This document shows, piece by piece, positions 26,301 to 33,494 of a stretch of 64,000 bases of DNA. The stretch is from a virus, in the IMG/VR virus record IMGVR_UViG_3300042992_001376, positions 1-64,000 of that record; one strand, 5' to 3'. Both the position numbers and the translations under genes were made by a program. Numbering within the stretch: position 1 is the first letter of the stretch; the number at the start of each line of letters is the position of its first letter. The notes beneath the pieces are model-generated. The model was not told the DNA's origin. It saw only the letters and a program-made list of their open reading frames with translations, and did not search any database.

Positions 26301-27822
26301 GATGATTCGGGTCATTCTCTAATGCCTTTGCCATACCAGCTACCTTTGCACCAACTAATTCAGATTGAGTTGCTTTTAGAGAATCCGATGGTAATTCAGT
26401 TTGGATAGTTTTAATACCCTTTCTTTTCAATAGTTCTCTAAACATTGGTTCCGTATCAACTTCACCATTTATATCTTTTTCCATACTTGCCGCAGGTGAA
26501 CCTTCGGTTGGTTTGCCTTTAAATTGTGGCATTTCCTCACGAGGAATTCCAGCATTACCAGCACAATATAAGTTTGTTCCAGCTACAGTTATTTTACATA
26601 AATTGTAATTAGGAGCTGCTTCACCATTTTCTTTTGCCTGATTTGTTAGTTGAACCAACTTATCAATCTGCATTGAAATTTCTCTTTGTTGCTTATTTGA
26701 AATTTTAGGAATATCCGATTCTGAACTAAATGTATCTGAATCTGCTTTTGGTAATACCTTAGTTACATTATCTAATGCAACATTTGGTATTTCAGTTTTG
26801 GGTTTTTCTTTTTGCTTAACATCAGGTGCATGTTTAAACATATCCGAACCGGCTACTTTAGTTCCTTTAGATGGTTCCGATTTTGTATCACTAGCTCCAT
26901 CTATTTTAACATACTTACCACCATCATTCTTTGAAAAAGATGGAGAAGATTCATCATCCTCTTTACCTTTTTGTTTATACACACCATGTCCAATATGAGT
27001 GTATTTGGAATCATCATTTTCATCTTCAAAGATTACTTGATATCCTTCCTTTATCATTCTAAAAGTTGCTACCTTTTTACCATTGATAGTTGGCATTCCA
27101 TGTTCATCTTTTCCAATAGTTTTTACAATAACTTTTTTATTTTTAAATCTACCCATTAAAATGGTATCTCCGATTTCAACATCTAATGTAATACCTTCAT
27201 CTAAATTAATTGATTCTGGTAATTTGGAAAGTTTATCAACAACCATATCAAAAATTGATTGATTGAATTTACCATAAGCTTTCTTTACAAAGAAATCTTT
27301 TTTATCCTCAGTACTACCTTTTTTTAAACCAATCCTAACATCAGTACCACTAATTGCATTTGGTTGTGCTGGTGATATAAAAACATACCCCCTATCAGCA
27401 TATCCTTCCAATTCAATACTATCTTTGTATTTTTCAAAATACTTCCCACCCAAACGACTTGAATCTTTCTCACCAACCACAGTTATAAATGCAGTAGTTT
27501 CTTTATTGAATTTGCTTAGGATTTCAGTTGGAGCATAGGGATTTTTGACCTGAGCTATTTTGTTTGATGGGATACCAAACATAGTGGTCATTACCTTTAC
27601 TTTCTCCTTAAAATTGAATGGGGATTTTTGATTGTCTGTTTTATCAGAGGTTCCGATATAAACATTATTTTTTCCAAACTTTTTTACTAATGTTTGGTAA
27701 GTAGCGAAGTGCCCTTTATGAAAAGGTTGAAAGCGACCAGAGTAAACAACAACTAAGTCCTTTACACTGCTCGCTTCTCCTAATAATATACTCTCTACTA
27801 AAAACTTTGATAAATCACTCAT
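23350..27822 (-). CDS. giant multi-enzyme internal protein (NMNAT-like, ParB-like, GNAT, zinc finger, nucleic acid ligase-like)
   Basis: A 1490-residue protein. Domains in order: an N-terminal helix ending LGE-A at 16-17, like a capsid-targeting leader; a nucleotidyltransferase (22-195) with SGRFQPFHKGH, as in nicotinamide mononucleotide adenylyltransferases; a low-complexity linker; a ParB/sulfiredoxin-like fold with DGHHRWAA at 524-531; a phage-specific domain (597-690); a GNAT acetyltransferase (705-800, RSEGIGTKVM); a WVVYPKDGG domain; a four-Cys zinc finger (C1054, C1057, C1073, C1076); and an ATP-dependent ligase-like domain with KTDGQ at 1131 and EGIVFVYNGNTMKLTG near the end. Junctions resembling prohead protease sites (LDE-G, INE-I, IAE-T, VEE-A, LTE-G) lie between domains. 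Probably packaged, cut and perhaps injected. Confidence 0.7.
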   Translation of the reverse strand: MSDLSKFLVESILLGEASSVKDLVVVYSGRFQPFHKGHFATYQTLVKKFGKNNVYIGTSDKTDNQKSPFNFKEKVKVMTTMFGIPSNKIAQVKNPYAPTEILSKFNKETTAFITVVGEKDSSRLGGKYFEKYKDSIELEGYADRGYVFISPAQPNAISGTDVRIGLKKGSTEDKKDFFVKKAYGKFNQSIFDMVVDKLSKLPESINLDEGITLDVEIGDTILMGRFKNKKVIVKTIGKDEHGMPTINGKKVATFRMIKEGYQVIFEDENDDSKYTHIGHGVYKQKGKEDDESSPSFSKNDGGKYVKIDGASDTKSEPSKGTKVAGSDMFKHAPDVKQKEKPKTEIPNVALDNVTKVLPKADSDTFSSESDIPKISNKQQREISMQIDKLVQLTNQAKENGEAAPNYNLCKITVAGTNLYCAGNAGIPREEMPQFKGKPTEGSPAASMEKDINGEVDTEPMFRELLKRKGIKTIQTELPSDSLKATQSELVGAKVAGMAKALENDPNHPKITAPIYVSRDGYVVDGHHRWAAVTTNAIRDGKPANMKVIVIDADIKDVIPMSNKFAEEIGVAAKKADTGKNESVINEIPMADLQQIDKYADRQLNPIDIVLTDKHFFDRLNDTRNGKEISAAELTGFFKRLGRNKKKFVEFLTQYNQVVAKDNRTNINIPFMLQANKAIAKTIMRKGEFKTTTPEYKFESVIAETLDSHLGKKHGVELDVYEYPEYLEIHRIVVPKEKRSEGIGTKVMNDIITYAKKTKKDVFLTPSSDFGGSKGRLIQFYKSFGFKDNKGGTRDFRSKESMKLTVETIKHIDGKWVVYPKDGGDRLGTHDTKEKALKQLRAIEISKNENINSKNHKSDGTIDHNFLQHHKSGTYTPDMGYGAELDTIDFDDSKKTEPGHQTNTKDTEDKGYEMVKKSVEEAYTKGNIFGGKLKIGGVAVPLEVELIGADNKKKVFIVKVVHIDSKYHSKLPSNGILEIPARIFRTPGGGWYKVKTKSAFEGIGMGYPDQAWIDKHKEVLKRLRKKFNAEKLQYNEPYALGGGISERVENGKVICDNCGWSWKISEGGSDTYMCHKCGTDNNPNITEGLLTEGGAYGHMNHPFDTEINLTFGQLKDIVNRALEGKLELTREKTDGQALAISWVNGRLVAARNKGHLANRGEKALDINGVATKFAGRGELEKAYNFAMSDLSKAIKSLSEKQREKVFKNGACFMNLEVIYPTSVNVIPYGQALLVFHGTMEYNEAGIAIGENQEAAKVLAGMIKQVNQNVQSAYTIQGPPVVKLPQSKNLTSLKGKYSGQITKLQSKFKLSDTDGIADYHQAWWTDFVTKKSPSPIDNRTLMGLVKRWAFYDKSFRLDNKNITDAKVLSWATGIDKNDHAKIAKDNIRPFEDIFLGVGSEVLSFMSSVLTANPDSAVRAMKDRLDKTISDVKTGGDEKKIAKLKMELQRLNAIGGKDKIVPNEGIVFVYNGNTMKLTGTFAPLNQILGLFYE

Positions 27823-27849
27823 TATATGATAATTATTTCTCTTATACCA

Positions 27850-27858
27850 TATAAATAT
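27850..27858 (-). promoter_or_regulatory. phage-type promoter motif of the giant internal protein
   Basis: Minus strand ATATTTATA, 27 bases upstream of the ATG at 27822. Confidence 0.45.
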
Positions 27859-27880
27859 AATAATTTATTGTTTTAGTTTT

Positions 27881-28207
27881 TTATTTAGCCGCTTGCTCTT
27901 TAAAAGCTGGATTATAAGTAATAGTACCTTCTCTTAAATCGATTTGACCTCTTGGGTATTCCTTTTCAAGACCAGCTACTAATTCTCTCATCGCATCATT
28001 TTGAGATTTAAAATCAGCTTCAGCTCTTTCTAAACCATCATGTAGTTTATCCATTTCTTCTTCTAATTCTTTTCTTCTCAAATAGATTTGCCCGAAAGCG
28101 TTTACTAATTCTTGAATTTTACCATTGCCTTCTCTTAGTGGAGTAAGGATATCTTCGGTTAATTCTACTGTAACTAACTCGATTTTTTGAATTGTTTCGT
28201 TTGCCAT
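27881..28207 (-). CDS. coiled-coil protein, paralogue A
   Basis: A 108-residue protein: a helical N-terminus, a strong coiled coil (residues about 45-85, RRKELEEEMDKLHDGLERAEADFKSQ) and a C-terminal motif LEKEYPRGQIDLREGTITY. The same architecture and ending occur in the 90-residue protein at 32754-33026, so the two are paralogues. They flank the sugar cassette on both sides. Role unknown; the length and coiled coil would suit a small structural or chaperone protein. Confidence 0.6.
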   Translation of the reverse strand: MANETIQKIELVTVELTEDILTPLREGNGKIQELVNAFGQIYLRRKELEEEMDKLHDGLERAEADFKSQNDAMRELVAGLEKEYPRGQIDLREGTITYNPAFKEQAAK

Positions 28208-28242
28208 TGTTTTTTTAATTAAAAATTGTTTTTGAATTCATA

Positions 28243-28251
28243 TATAAATAT
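28243..28251 (-). promoter_or_regulatory. phage-type promoter motif after the sugar cassette
   Basis: Minus strand ATATTTATA, 35 bases upstream of the ATG at 28207 and directly after the stop codon of the kinase gene. Confidence 0.45.
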
Positions 28252-28253
28252 AT

Positions 28254-29006
28254 CTAACTGAAATTTTCAGAAATTACACTTACCCCACGTTTTTGTATAA
28301 CCTGAGATGAACATCGATTTCCAAATATAATTGATTCATTAATATTATTTGTTTCCAAATACTTTGTAGTGAATCCTGCTACAAAAGTATCACCTGCTCC
28401 TGAGATATCCATTATCTCAACTTTATCAGTTGGATACATATTGTTTAAATACATACATCCATCTTTATCTAATGTGATTATTAGTTTTTCTAAAATCCAT
28501 TCATTATTTTCAATAAATGATTTATTATTTTGATATTCGGTTCTGTTTAATTTAATGAACTTTAAATCAGTGCACCATTCTCCTAATTTTTTTTTAGTAT
28601 CACAAATTGTATTAGGGTGATTAAATGCTATTTTAGCAATATCAGTATCACTTAGAAATCCTTTGTTATAATCCGATATGACTATCATATCAAAATCATA
28701 AAAATTTATTTCAGAAAGTGTATTACCAATAGGCGGAACTACATCATCAATATCAACTCGTAAAAGTAAATGATTAAAACTTTCCTCAACATATCTCTTT
28801 TTTACAATCAATTGAGTATTACAAATCAATTCAGTTTTACAACCCAATGCTTCTAAATTTTCTTTAACATTATAAGCCATACCACCATTGGTGATTGTAT
28901 GTGATTCTATAAAAACAGGTGCAGGTCCTTCAGGTGATAATCGTGTAGCTTTTCCATAAACGAATTCATCTAAACATCCCTCACCTATAATTAATACTTT
29001 ACTCAT
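28254..29006 (-). CDS. HldE-N-like sugar kinase (PfkB/ribokinase family)
   Basis: A 250-residue kinase of the ribokinase superfamily, shorter than HldE-N (about 315). Matching HldE segments are RLSPEGPAPV at residues 22-31 (SPEAPVPV in E. coli), GGMAYNV at 41-47, a VISDYNKG strand near 109-116 and the anion-hole/catalytic ISGAGDTF with D206. HldE-N phosphorylates D-glycero-beta-D-manno-heptose 7-phosphate at C1 in ADP-heptose synthesis. It overlaps the nucleotidyltransferase gene by 8 bases; in E. coli the two activities are one fused protein. The substrate could be another sugar, since the central part is trimmed. Confidence 0.75.
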   Translation of the reverse strand: MSKVLIIGEGCLDEFVYGKATRLSPEGPAPVFIESHTITNGGMAYNVKENLEALGCKTELICNTQLIVKKRYVEESFNHLLLRVDIDDVVPPIGNTLSEINFYDFDMIVISDYNKGFLSDTDIAKIAFNHPNTICDTKKKLGEWCTDLKFIKLNRTEYQNNKSFIENNEWILEKLIITLDKDGCMYLNNMYPTDKVEIMDISGAGDTFVAGFTTKYLETNNINESIIFGNRCSSQVIQKRGVSVISENFS

Positions 29007-29388
29007 TTGTTAATATTTTAGTTGTACTGAAATCATCCATTCGATTAAAATACACAATTGATTTTGCGTATTGTTCTCCCACTATTGGTTTATTTTTATA
29101 ATCAGACCCAATTACAAATATATCAGGGTTATATGTTTTAATTACATTTTCTAATAATTCAGCTGAATCAAATATAACTACTTTACTAACTCCTTTAATT
29201 CTTTCCAAATTATACTTTCGTTCTTCTTCAGTATGGAACGGTCTATCTTCTCCTTTTAATTCCTTTACTCTCCTATCGGAATCAATTCCAATAATAACAA
29301 TATCACCAAAGGCAGATGCGAACTCAATCATCTTAAAATGCGCATGATGTAAAACATCAAAACATCCATTTAACCAAACCTTTTTCAT
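28999..29388 (-). CDS. HldE-C-like heptose-1-phosphate nucleotidyltransferase
   Basis: A 129-residue cytidylyltransferase-fold enzyme, the size of HldC/RfaE2. It has LNGCFDVLHHAHF, in which the HxGH motif is H14-H15-A16-H17 (Gly replaced by Ala), then IGIDSDRRVKELKGEDRPFHTEEERKYNLERIKGV and FVIGSDY, and ends in the DDFSTTKI form of the ISSTxx motif. The close order of these segments follows E. coli HldE-C. It would join the sugar 1-phosphate to ATP giving ADP-heptose. It overlaps the upstream transferase by 4 bases and the kinase by 8, so all are co-translated. A TagD-like CTP enzyme is a less likely alternative. Confidence 0.75.
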   Translation of the reverse strand: MKKVWLNGCFDVLHHAHFKMIEFASAFGDIVIIGIDSDRRVKELKGEDRPFHTEEERKYNLERIKGVSKVVIFDSAELLENVIKTYNPDIFVIGSDYKNKPIVGEQYAKSIVYFNRMDDFSTTKILTNE

Positions 29389-30536
29389 AGAAACTTTTCT
29401 AATTCATTAATAACCATCTGAGATGTAATTGCTTTAGTACATTCAAATTGCCTATCCGTACCTTTATGGTCTGGACACCAATTCCAATCACCAGCATCTA
29501 ATTTTAATCGGTTAAAGCATCCACCACATTTATCTTTAGGTGAAGTTATTCTAACACAATCTTGCATTTCTGCCCAATCATATGAGAATCCACTAATCAA
29601 TACCGTCTTTGTACCCAATGCCCAACTTAACCAACTTAACCCACTACCAATACCAATGAATGCTTTTGATTTTCTCATTTCATCCATTACTTTTTCCAAA
29701 GAACCGGCTGGGTGTTTGACTACTCCAGTTGGGTGTTTATTACCCATATAATCATTATTCTCTTGTGATAATAGTTTAACTGTATAACCTTTATCATTTA
29801 ACCAATTCACTACTTCTTGCCAACCATTTGGGTTATTCCAATACTTAGATTGAGCAGTTCCATGTATTGCTATTGTTATTAACTTATCATCTTTAACAAT
29901 ATCTGATGATGGTAACTTTGGTTTTATTTCTTTATATGGTAATCCCAATATATCAGAACCCATTTTTTGCATTGTTTGGGATTTAAAATCGTTTGGATTT
30001 TTTCTGTTATTTACACTACCATCTTCATTATAGAATAAACCAACAGTATACATTGCGTATAAATTTTCAACACTTTGACCTGGTTTTACAAATTCTATAT
30101 TTGGATATTGTGACTCTAACATTTCGTTATGAAATGTAGATACAATTAATTCACAATTATGTACTTTCTGAAATTCGTCAAAGTATGGAAACCATGCTAA
30201 TGTATCACCCAATGCTTTTGATGATAGTGCTAGATAAACTCTCTTATTAGTTGCGGTATAATCATGTTCAAAAAATAAAGTATTACCTTCCCATATTTCA
30301 ATTCTCCAATCTATAAAATACTCAATATTACATTTAGCCCAAGTATTGTTTGATAATTCGGTTGTGAATAAAACATTACCATTACGTTTGTTTATAAACT
30401 TAACATTGTATTTACCCGTTTGGTTTCCCAATACTTCAGCCCAAGGACCATTTACGAAATGATAATTTACTTTATTTCGTACTTCAACAATGTTATTTAA
30501 ATTTTTAGTTAATTTATCGTAAATCATTAATTCCAT
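29385..30536 (-). CDS. TibC/BAHT-type protein O-heptosyltransferase
   Basis: A 383-residue transferase closely following the autotransporter heptosyltransferase (TibC/BAHT) family. The N-terminal beta-domain includes NYHFVNGPWAEV and WRIEIW; the catalytic domain has SSKALGDTLAWFPY with D111, ENLYAMYTVGLFY, SDILGLPYKEIKPKL and HGTAQSKYWNNPNGWQ with K231; and the C-terminal part carries four cysteines, C337, C340, C354 and C366, matching the iron-finger of TibC. In bacteria these enzymes form rings and use ADP-heptose to modify serines of autotransporter adhesins. With the two HldE-like genes directly downstream, it probably modifies a phage or host surface protein with heptose. Confidence 0.88.
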   Translation of the reverse strand: MELMIYDKLTKNLNNIVEVRNKVNYHFVNGPWAEVLGNQTGKYNVKFINKRNGNVLFTTELSNNTWAKCNIEYFIDWRIEIWEGNTLFFEHDYTATNKRVYLALSSKALGDTLAWFPYFDEFQKVHNCELIVSTFHNEMLESQYPNIEFVKPGQSVENLYAMYTVGLFYNEDGSVNNRKNPNDFKSQTMQKMGSDILGLPYKEIKPKLPSSDIVKDDKLITIAIHGTAQSKYWNNPNGWQEVVNWLNDKGYTVKLLSQENNDYMGNKHPTGVVKHPAGSLEKVMDEMRKSKAFIGIGSGLSWLSWALGTKTVLISGFSYDWAEMQDCVRITSPKDKCGGCFNRLKLDAGDWNWCPDHKGTDRQFECTKAITSQMVINELEKFL

Positions 30537-32689
30537 TTTTTTACTTCTCTATCAATAAGAGAAAATCCATCTGCTTGTTTAACATACATTTTATTTGTAG
30601 TATATCGTAATTTAGATTCTTTATTAAACACATCAGTTAACCATAAATCATATCCCTCCCATAGGGTATCATTAAATCTATCAATCCACCAACTCTTTGT
30701 TCTATTTGGTATTAGATACGCATGTGCTAAATCTTGGTTTGATGCAGTTTTACTGAATAAATCATCAATGTATTCTTTACTTCTGGAATTATTGTTTGAT
30801 AATCCAATAAAGTAAACATCATCTCTTTCAGAAATAAAACATGCTTTATGAACTGCTTCAACAAATTCTTTTAATCCAGTGAATATAAACGCATCAGCTT
30901 CAAATACTAATGTATAATCAAATTCATCATCCATAGCTTCTAATGCTCCCCTATGTGCGTTAAAGCACCCATAATGCCTACCCGTTAATGGACCTAATCC
31001 ATTCCCAAAGTTTCCCGGCTTATCCGATATCTGATTTGGTCTTTTACAAAAATCAGATGGTGGTGTTCCATCAAATGGAGTATTTACAATTGGTTGATAC
31101 ACCATTCCATAACTTTCCAATTGTTTTAGTGATTCTGAACTAATTTGTTCTCTCAAATCATTTGGCTTAGTCATCAAATGTTTAATTTGAATCTTTGGTT
31201 TTTTTCTAACAAATGAACGATATACGTGCTTTGCTTGATTATAAAAAAATTCATCAGCTGCTCTAGTAACCCCCGGAAAGAAACTTCCACCATAATCATC
31301 TCCACTAATAACACCACCCGGTTTTACTTTATGATACCAAAAGTTTAAATCGGATTTTAAAGAATCATAAGTATGACCCGCATCCAACATAATAAAATCA
31401 ATTGAGTTATGTTGAAATTGATTTGATGCGTTTTCAGATGTATCCTTTATTACGTTAAATAATTTTGAGTTATTACTTAACATAGTATTTTCCATAAATT
31501 CTGAAAATATATCCCCACCAAATCCACCAACTATTGTATCATGTATTTCTTCACCATCGGTACCTTTCCAAGTATCAACAGTTGTAAATTTAATATCTTT
31601 ATTAGAATCTTTAATTAAGGTAGCCATATGATTGGTTGATTTACCCAACCATGCACCCAACTCAACAAATACATCACCATCGGTTCCATTTTCAACCATT
31701 TCATTATACAAATGTTCATATGAAAACCAACCAGGAATTTCATTAAATTCAGGTTGTAGTTTTTCTAATATAATTTGTTTGGTTTGATTTAGGTTATCAT
31801 CGATATAAGTAACCAATTCATTATTATCATATGAATCCAAATATGTGTGTAGTTTTCTGAATATAGATGGTAATCCATATCCCAATGCCTCTTTAATAGA
31901 TAATGGATTTAATTCCAATTTAGAACTAAAGTAAAACATATCCGATGCTTTGTAGAATTTATCTACATCACTACGTTCACCCCATACAATACAATTATCA
32001 GGTTTGTGTTTCATTATTGGTCCCCAATATGATTCAAAGTTCATAGCTTGGTTTCCGATAAAATGAAATTTAATTTTATATTTTTCTAATAATCTAGCTA
32101 CGTTGAATATTTCACCCTGATTCTTACCTTCAGTAAATAATCCAACCATAAGAACATGCTTCCAATCAGATTCAAATCCCAATTCGTTTTTGAATTCGTT
32201 TTTATCATACTCAATAGTTTCTATTGGATAATCCCATACACGTGTATCTACTCCCACCAATTCAAATCTTCGTCTACTCCATTCAGATACTAAAACATAT
32301 CTATCTGGATGATATTTGATTTCATTTGGATTTGTATGAGAACCATGTGTAGATGCTACAATATAGTAATTTCTACTATTGTCAAAAATAGTATCTAATA
32401 TATTGTGAGCTAAAAAATGTTCGGGGATTTCCGTAAAATGAATTATGTTTGGTTGAGTTGATTTAATAATATCCACAAGTTCGGATTTATTATCACCCAA
32501 TGTGTACAACTTACATAAATCAGCTATTTGATTCTTTTGTACTACAAAGGCATCACCAGAGTGATTGTTTACCTCAACTACCTCAATATCAAATTTATCT
32601 TTAAAGATTTGAATTTGCTTTAAAAGGTATTGTGGCATCCCACCAGTTGAGAGATGGGATGCTATATATAACAATTTTTGTTTTGACAT
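30527..32689 (-). CDS. fusion: GT4-like glycosyltransferase, SAM methyltransferase, GT25-like domain
   Basis: A 720-residue three-domain protein. Residues 1-305 resemble GT-B glycosyltransferases (ASHLSTGGMPQYLL at the start, VGLFTEGKNQG near 182, and LELNPLSIKEALGYGLPSI near 258-275 for the sugar-nucleotide site). Residues about 315-490 are a class I SAM methyltransferase (VFVELGAWLGKS, IDFIMLDAGHTYDSLKSDL, KPGGVISGDDY). Residues about 520-720 resemble GT25-type transferases (GCFNAHRGALEAM, TLVFEADAF with acidic residues 597 and 599). It opens the sugar operon behind a host-like promoter and overlaps the heptosyltransferase by 10 bases. It probably extends or caps the glycan. Confidence 0.72.
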   Translation of the reverse strand: MSKQKLLYIASHLSTGGMPQYLLKQIQIFKDKFDIEVVEVNNHSGDAFVVQKNQIADLCKLYTLGDNKSELVDIIKSTQPNIIHFTEIPEHFLAHNILDTIFDNSRNYYIVASTHGSHTNPNEIKYHPDRYVLVSEWSRRRFELVGVDTRVWDYPIETIEYDKNEFKNELGFESDWKHVLMVGLFTEGKNQGEIFNVARLLEKYKIKFHFIGNQAMNFESYWGPIMKHKPDNCIVWGERSDVDKFYKASDMFYFSSKLELNPLSIKEALGYGLPSIFRKLHTYLDSYDNNELVTYIDDNLNQTKQIILEKLQPEFNEIPGWFSYEHLYNEMVENGTDGDVFVELGAWLGKSTNHMATLIKDSNKDIKFTTVDTWKGTDGEEIHDTIVGGFGGDIFSEFMENTMLSNNSKLFNVIKDTSENASNQFQHNSIDFIMLDAGHTYDSLKSDLNFWYHKVKPGGVISGDDYGGSFFPGVTRAADEFFYNQAKHVYRSFVRKKPKIQIKHLMTKPNDLREQISSESLKQLESYGMVYQPIVNTPFDGTPPSDFCKRPNQISDKPGNFGNGLGPLTGRHYGCFNAHRGALEAMDDEFDYTLVFEADAFIFTGLKEFVEAVHKACFISERDDVYFIGLSNNNSRSKEYIDDLFSKTASNQDLAHAYLIPNRTKSWWIDRFNDTLWEGYDLWLTDVFNKESKLRYTTNKMYVKQADGFSLIDREVKKWN

Positions 32690-32714
32690 AACTTATTTAT
32701 ATGTTCATATCTTA

Positions 32715-32746
32715 CAAAGATACAAAATTAATTTGGTATTTCCAAA
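32715..32746 (-). promoter_or_regulatory. host-like (Bacteroidota sigma-A) promoter of the sugar cassette
   Basis: On the minus strand TTTG (32746-32743), a 20-base spacer and TATCTTTG (32722-32715) match the Bacteroidota consensus TTTG, about 19-20 bases, TAnnTTTG. The element lies 25 bases before the ATG at 32689. Confidence 0.7.
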
Positions 32747-32753
32747 TTATTTA

Positions 32754-33026
32754 TTAATAAACTACCGTCCCAGCTTCTAAATCAATTTGTCCATTTGGAT
32801 ATTTAATATCCAATTCAGCAAGTTCGGTATTCATATCAGCAATAGATTTATCGATTCTATTACCAAATTCTTTTTCTTGAGATTCAATATCTGCAATTTG
32901 AGATTGTAATTGTCTTTTACGAACAGCCGATTGTCCCAATGCAATAATCATATTGTTTTGTTCTTCTTGAATTGATTTTAATTTATCAATTACCGATTGT
33001 TCTAATTGTTCAGTTTTTTGTTCCAT
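32754..33026 (-). CDS. coiled-coil protein, paralogue B
   Basis: A 90-residue coiled-coil protein with the ending LDIKYPNGQIDLEAGTVVY, matching LEKEYPRGQIDLREGTITY of the 27881-28207 protein. The helical part (residues about 25-70, RKRQLQSQIADIESQEKEFGNRIDK) has clear heptads. It lies immediately upstream of the sugar cassette. Function unknown; the duplication frames the cassette. Confidence 0.6.
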   Translation of the reverse strand: MEQKTEQLEQSVIDKLKSIQEEQNNMIIALGQSAVRKRQLQSQIADIESQEKEFGNRIDKSIADMNTELAELDIKYPNGQIDLEAGTVVY

Positions 33027-33050
33027 AATTATTGTGTTTGTATATTCATA

Positions 33051-33059
33051 TATAAGTAT
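33051..33059 (-). promoter_or_regulatory. phage-type promoter motif before paralogue B
   Basis: Minus strand ATACTTATA, 24 bases upstream of the ATG at 33026. Confidence 0.45.
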
Positions 33060-33081
33060 ATACTTTTTTATTTAAACGAAA

Positions 33082-33468
33082 TTATTCAGGTTGTATTGGG
33101 TAAATATATGGAGTTGTATTTGTAATATCTCGTAATGCTTGTCTATAAGTTGCCCACTCCAATTTCTTTTCAGCTGATAGTGGTGAATCATTAAATTGAG
33201 TCCAATCGGATTCAGATAATAGATTATTTCGTTTCAGTCTAACCGTAAATAAATCCCGTTCAGCTTGTTCATCATTAGTAAGTGGGTTTTTAGTATGTAC
33301 ACTATTTACATATTTACATCGAGTACTAATTGCCTCTTGCCACTCATCATAGGTGAGTTCAATTCGATTTTCCGTAGGAATATACTTAATATCCCAAACA
33401 TCAGTTGGGTAAAATCCAGTGTAATTCCCATCAGAATCGTATGTTGCAAAAATTTGTCTTTCAGTCAT
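33082..33468 (-). CDS. tail fibre assembly chaperone-like protein
   Basis: A 128-residue protein. The C-terminal part, RLKRNNLLSESDWTQFNDSPLSAEKKLEWATYRQALRDI, is the widespread signature of fibre-assembly or XkdW/DUF4376-like proteins found next to tail fibre genes. The N-terminal YDSDGNYTGFYPTDVW region is also typical. It follows the giant fibre gene by 26 bases, as these chaperones usually do, and would help fold or trimerise that fibre. Confidence 0.75.
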   Translation of the reverse strand: MTERQIFATYDSDGNYTGFYPTDVWDIKYIPTENRIELTYDEWQEAISTRCKYVNSVHTKNPLTNDEQAERDLFTVRLKRNNLLSESDWTQFNDSPLSAEKKLEWATYRQALRDITNTTPYIYPIQPE

Positions 33469-33494
33469 AATTTAATTTTAATTAATATAATATA

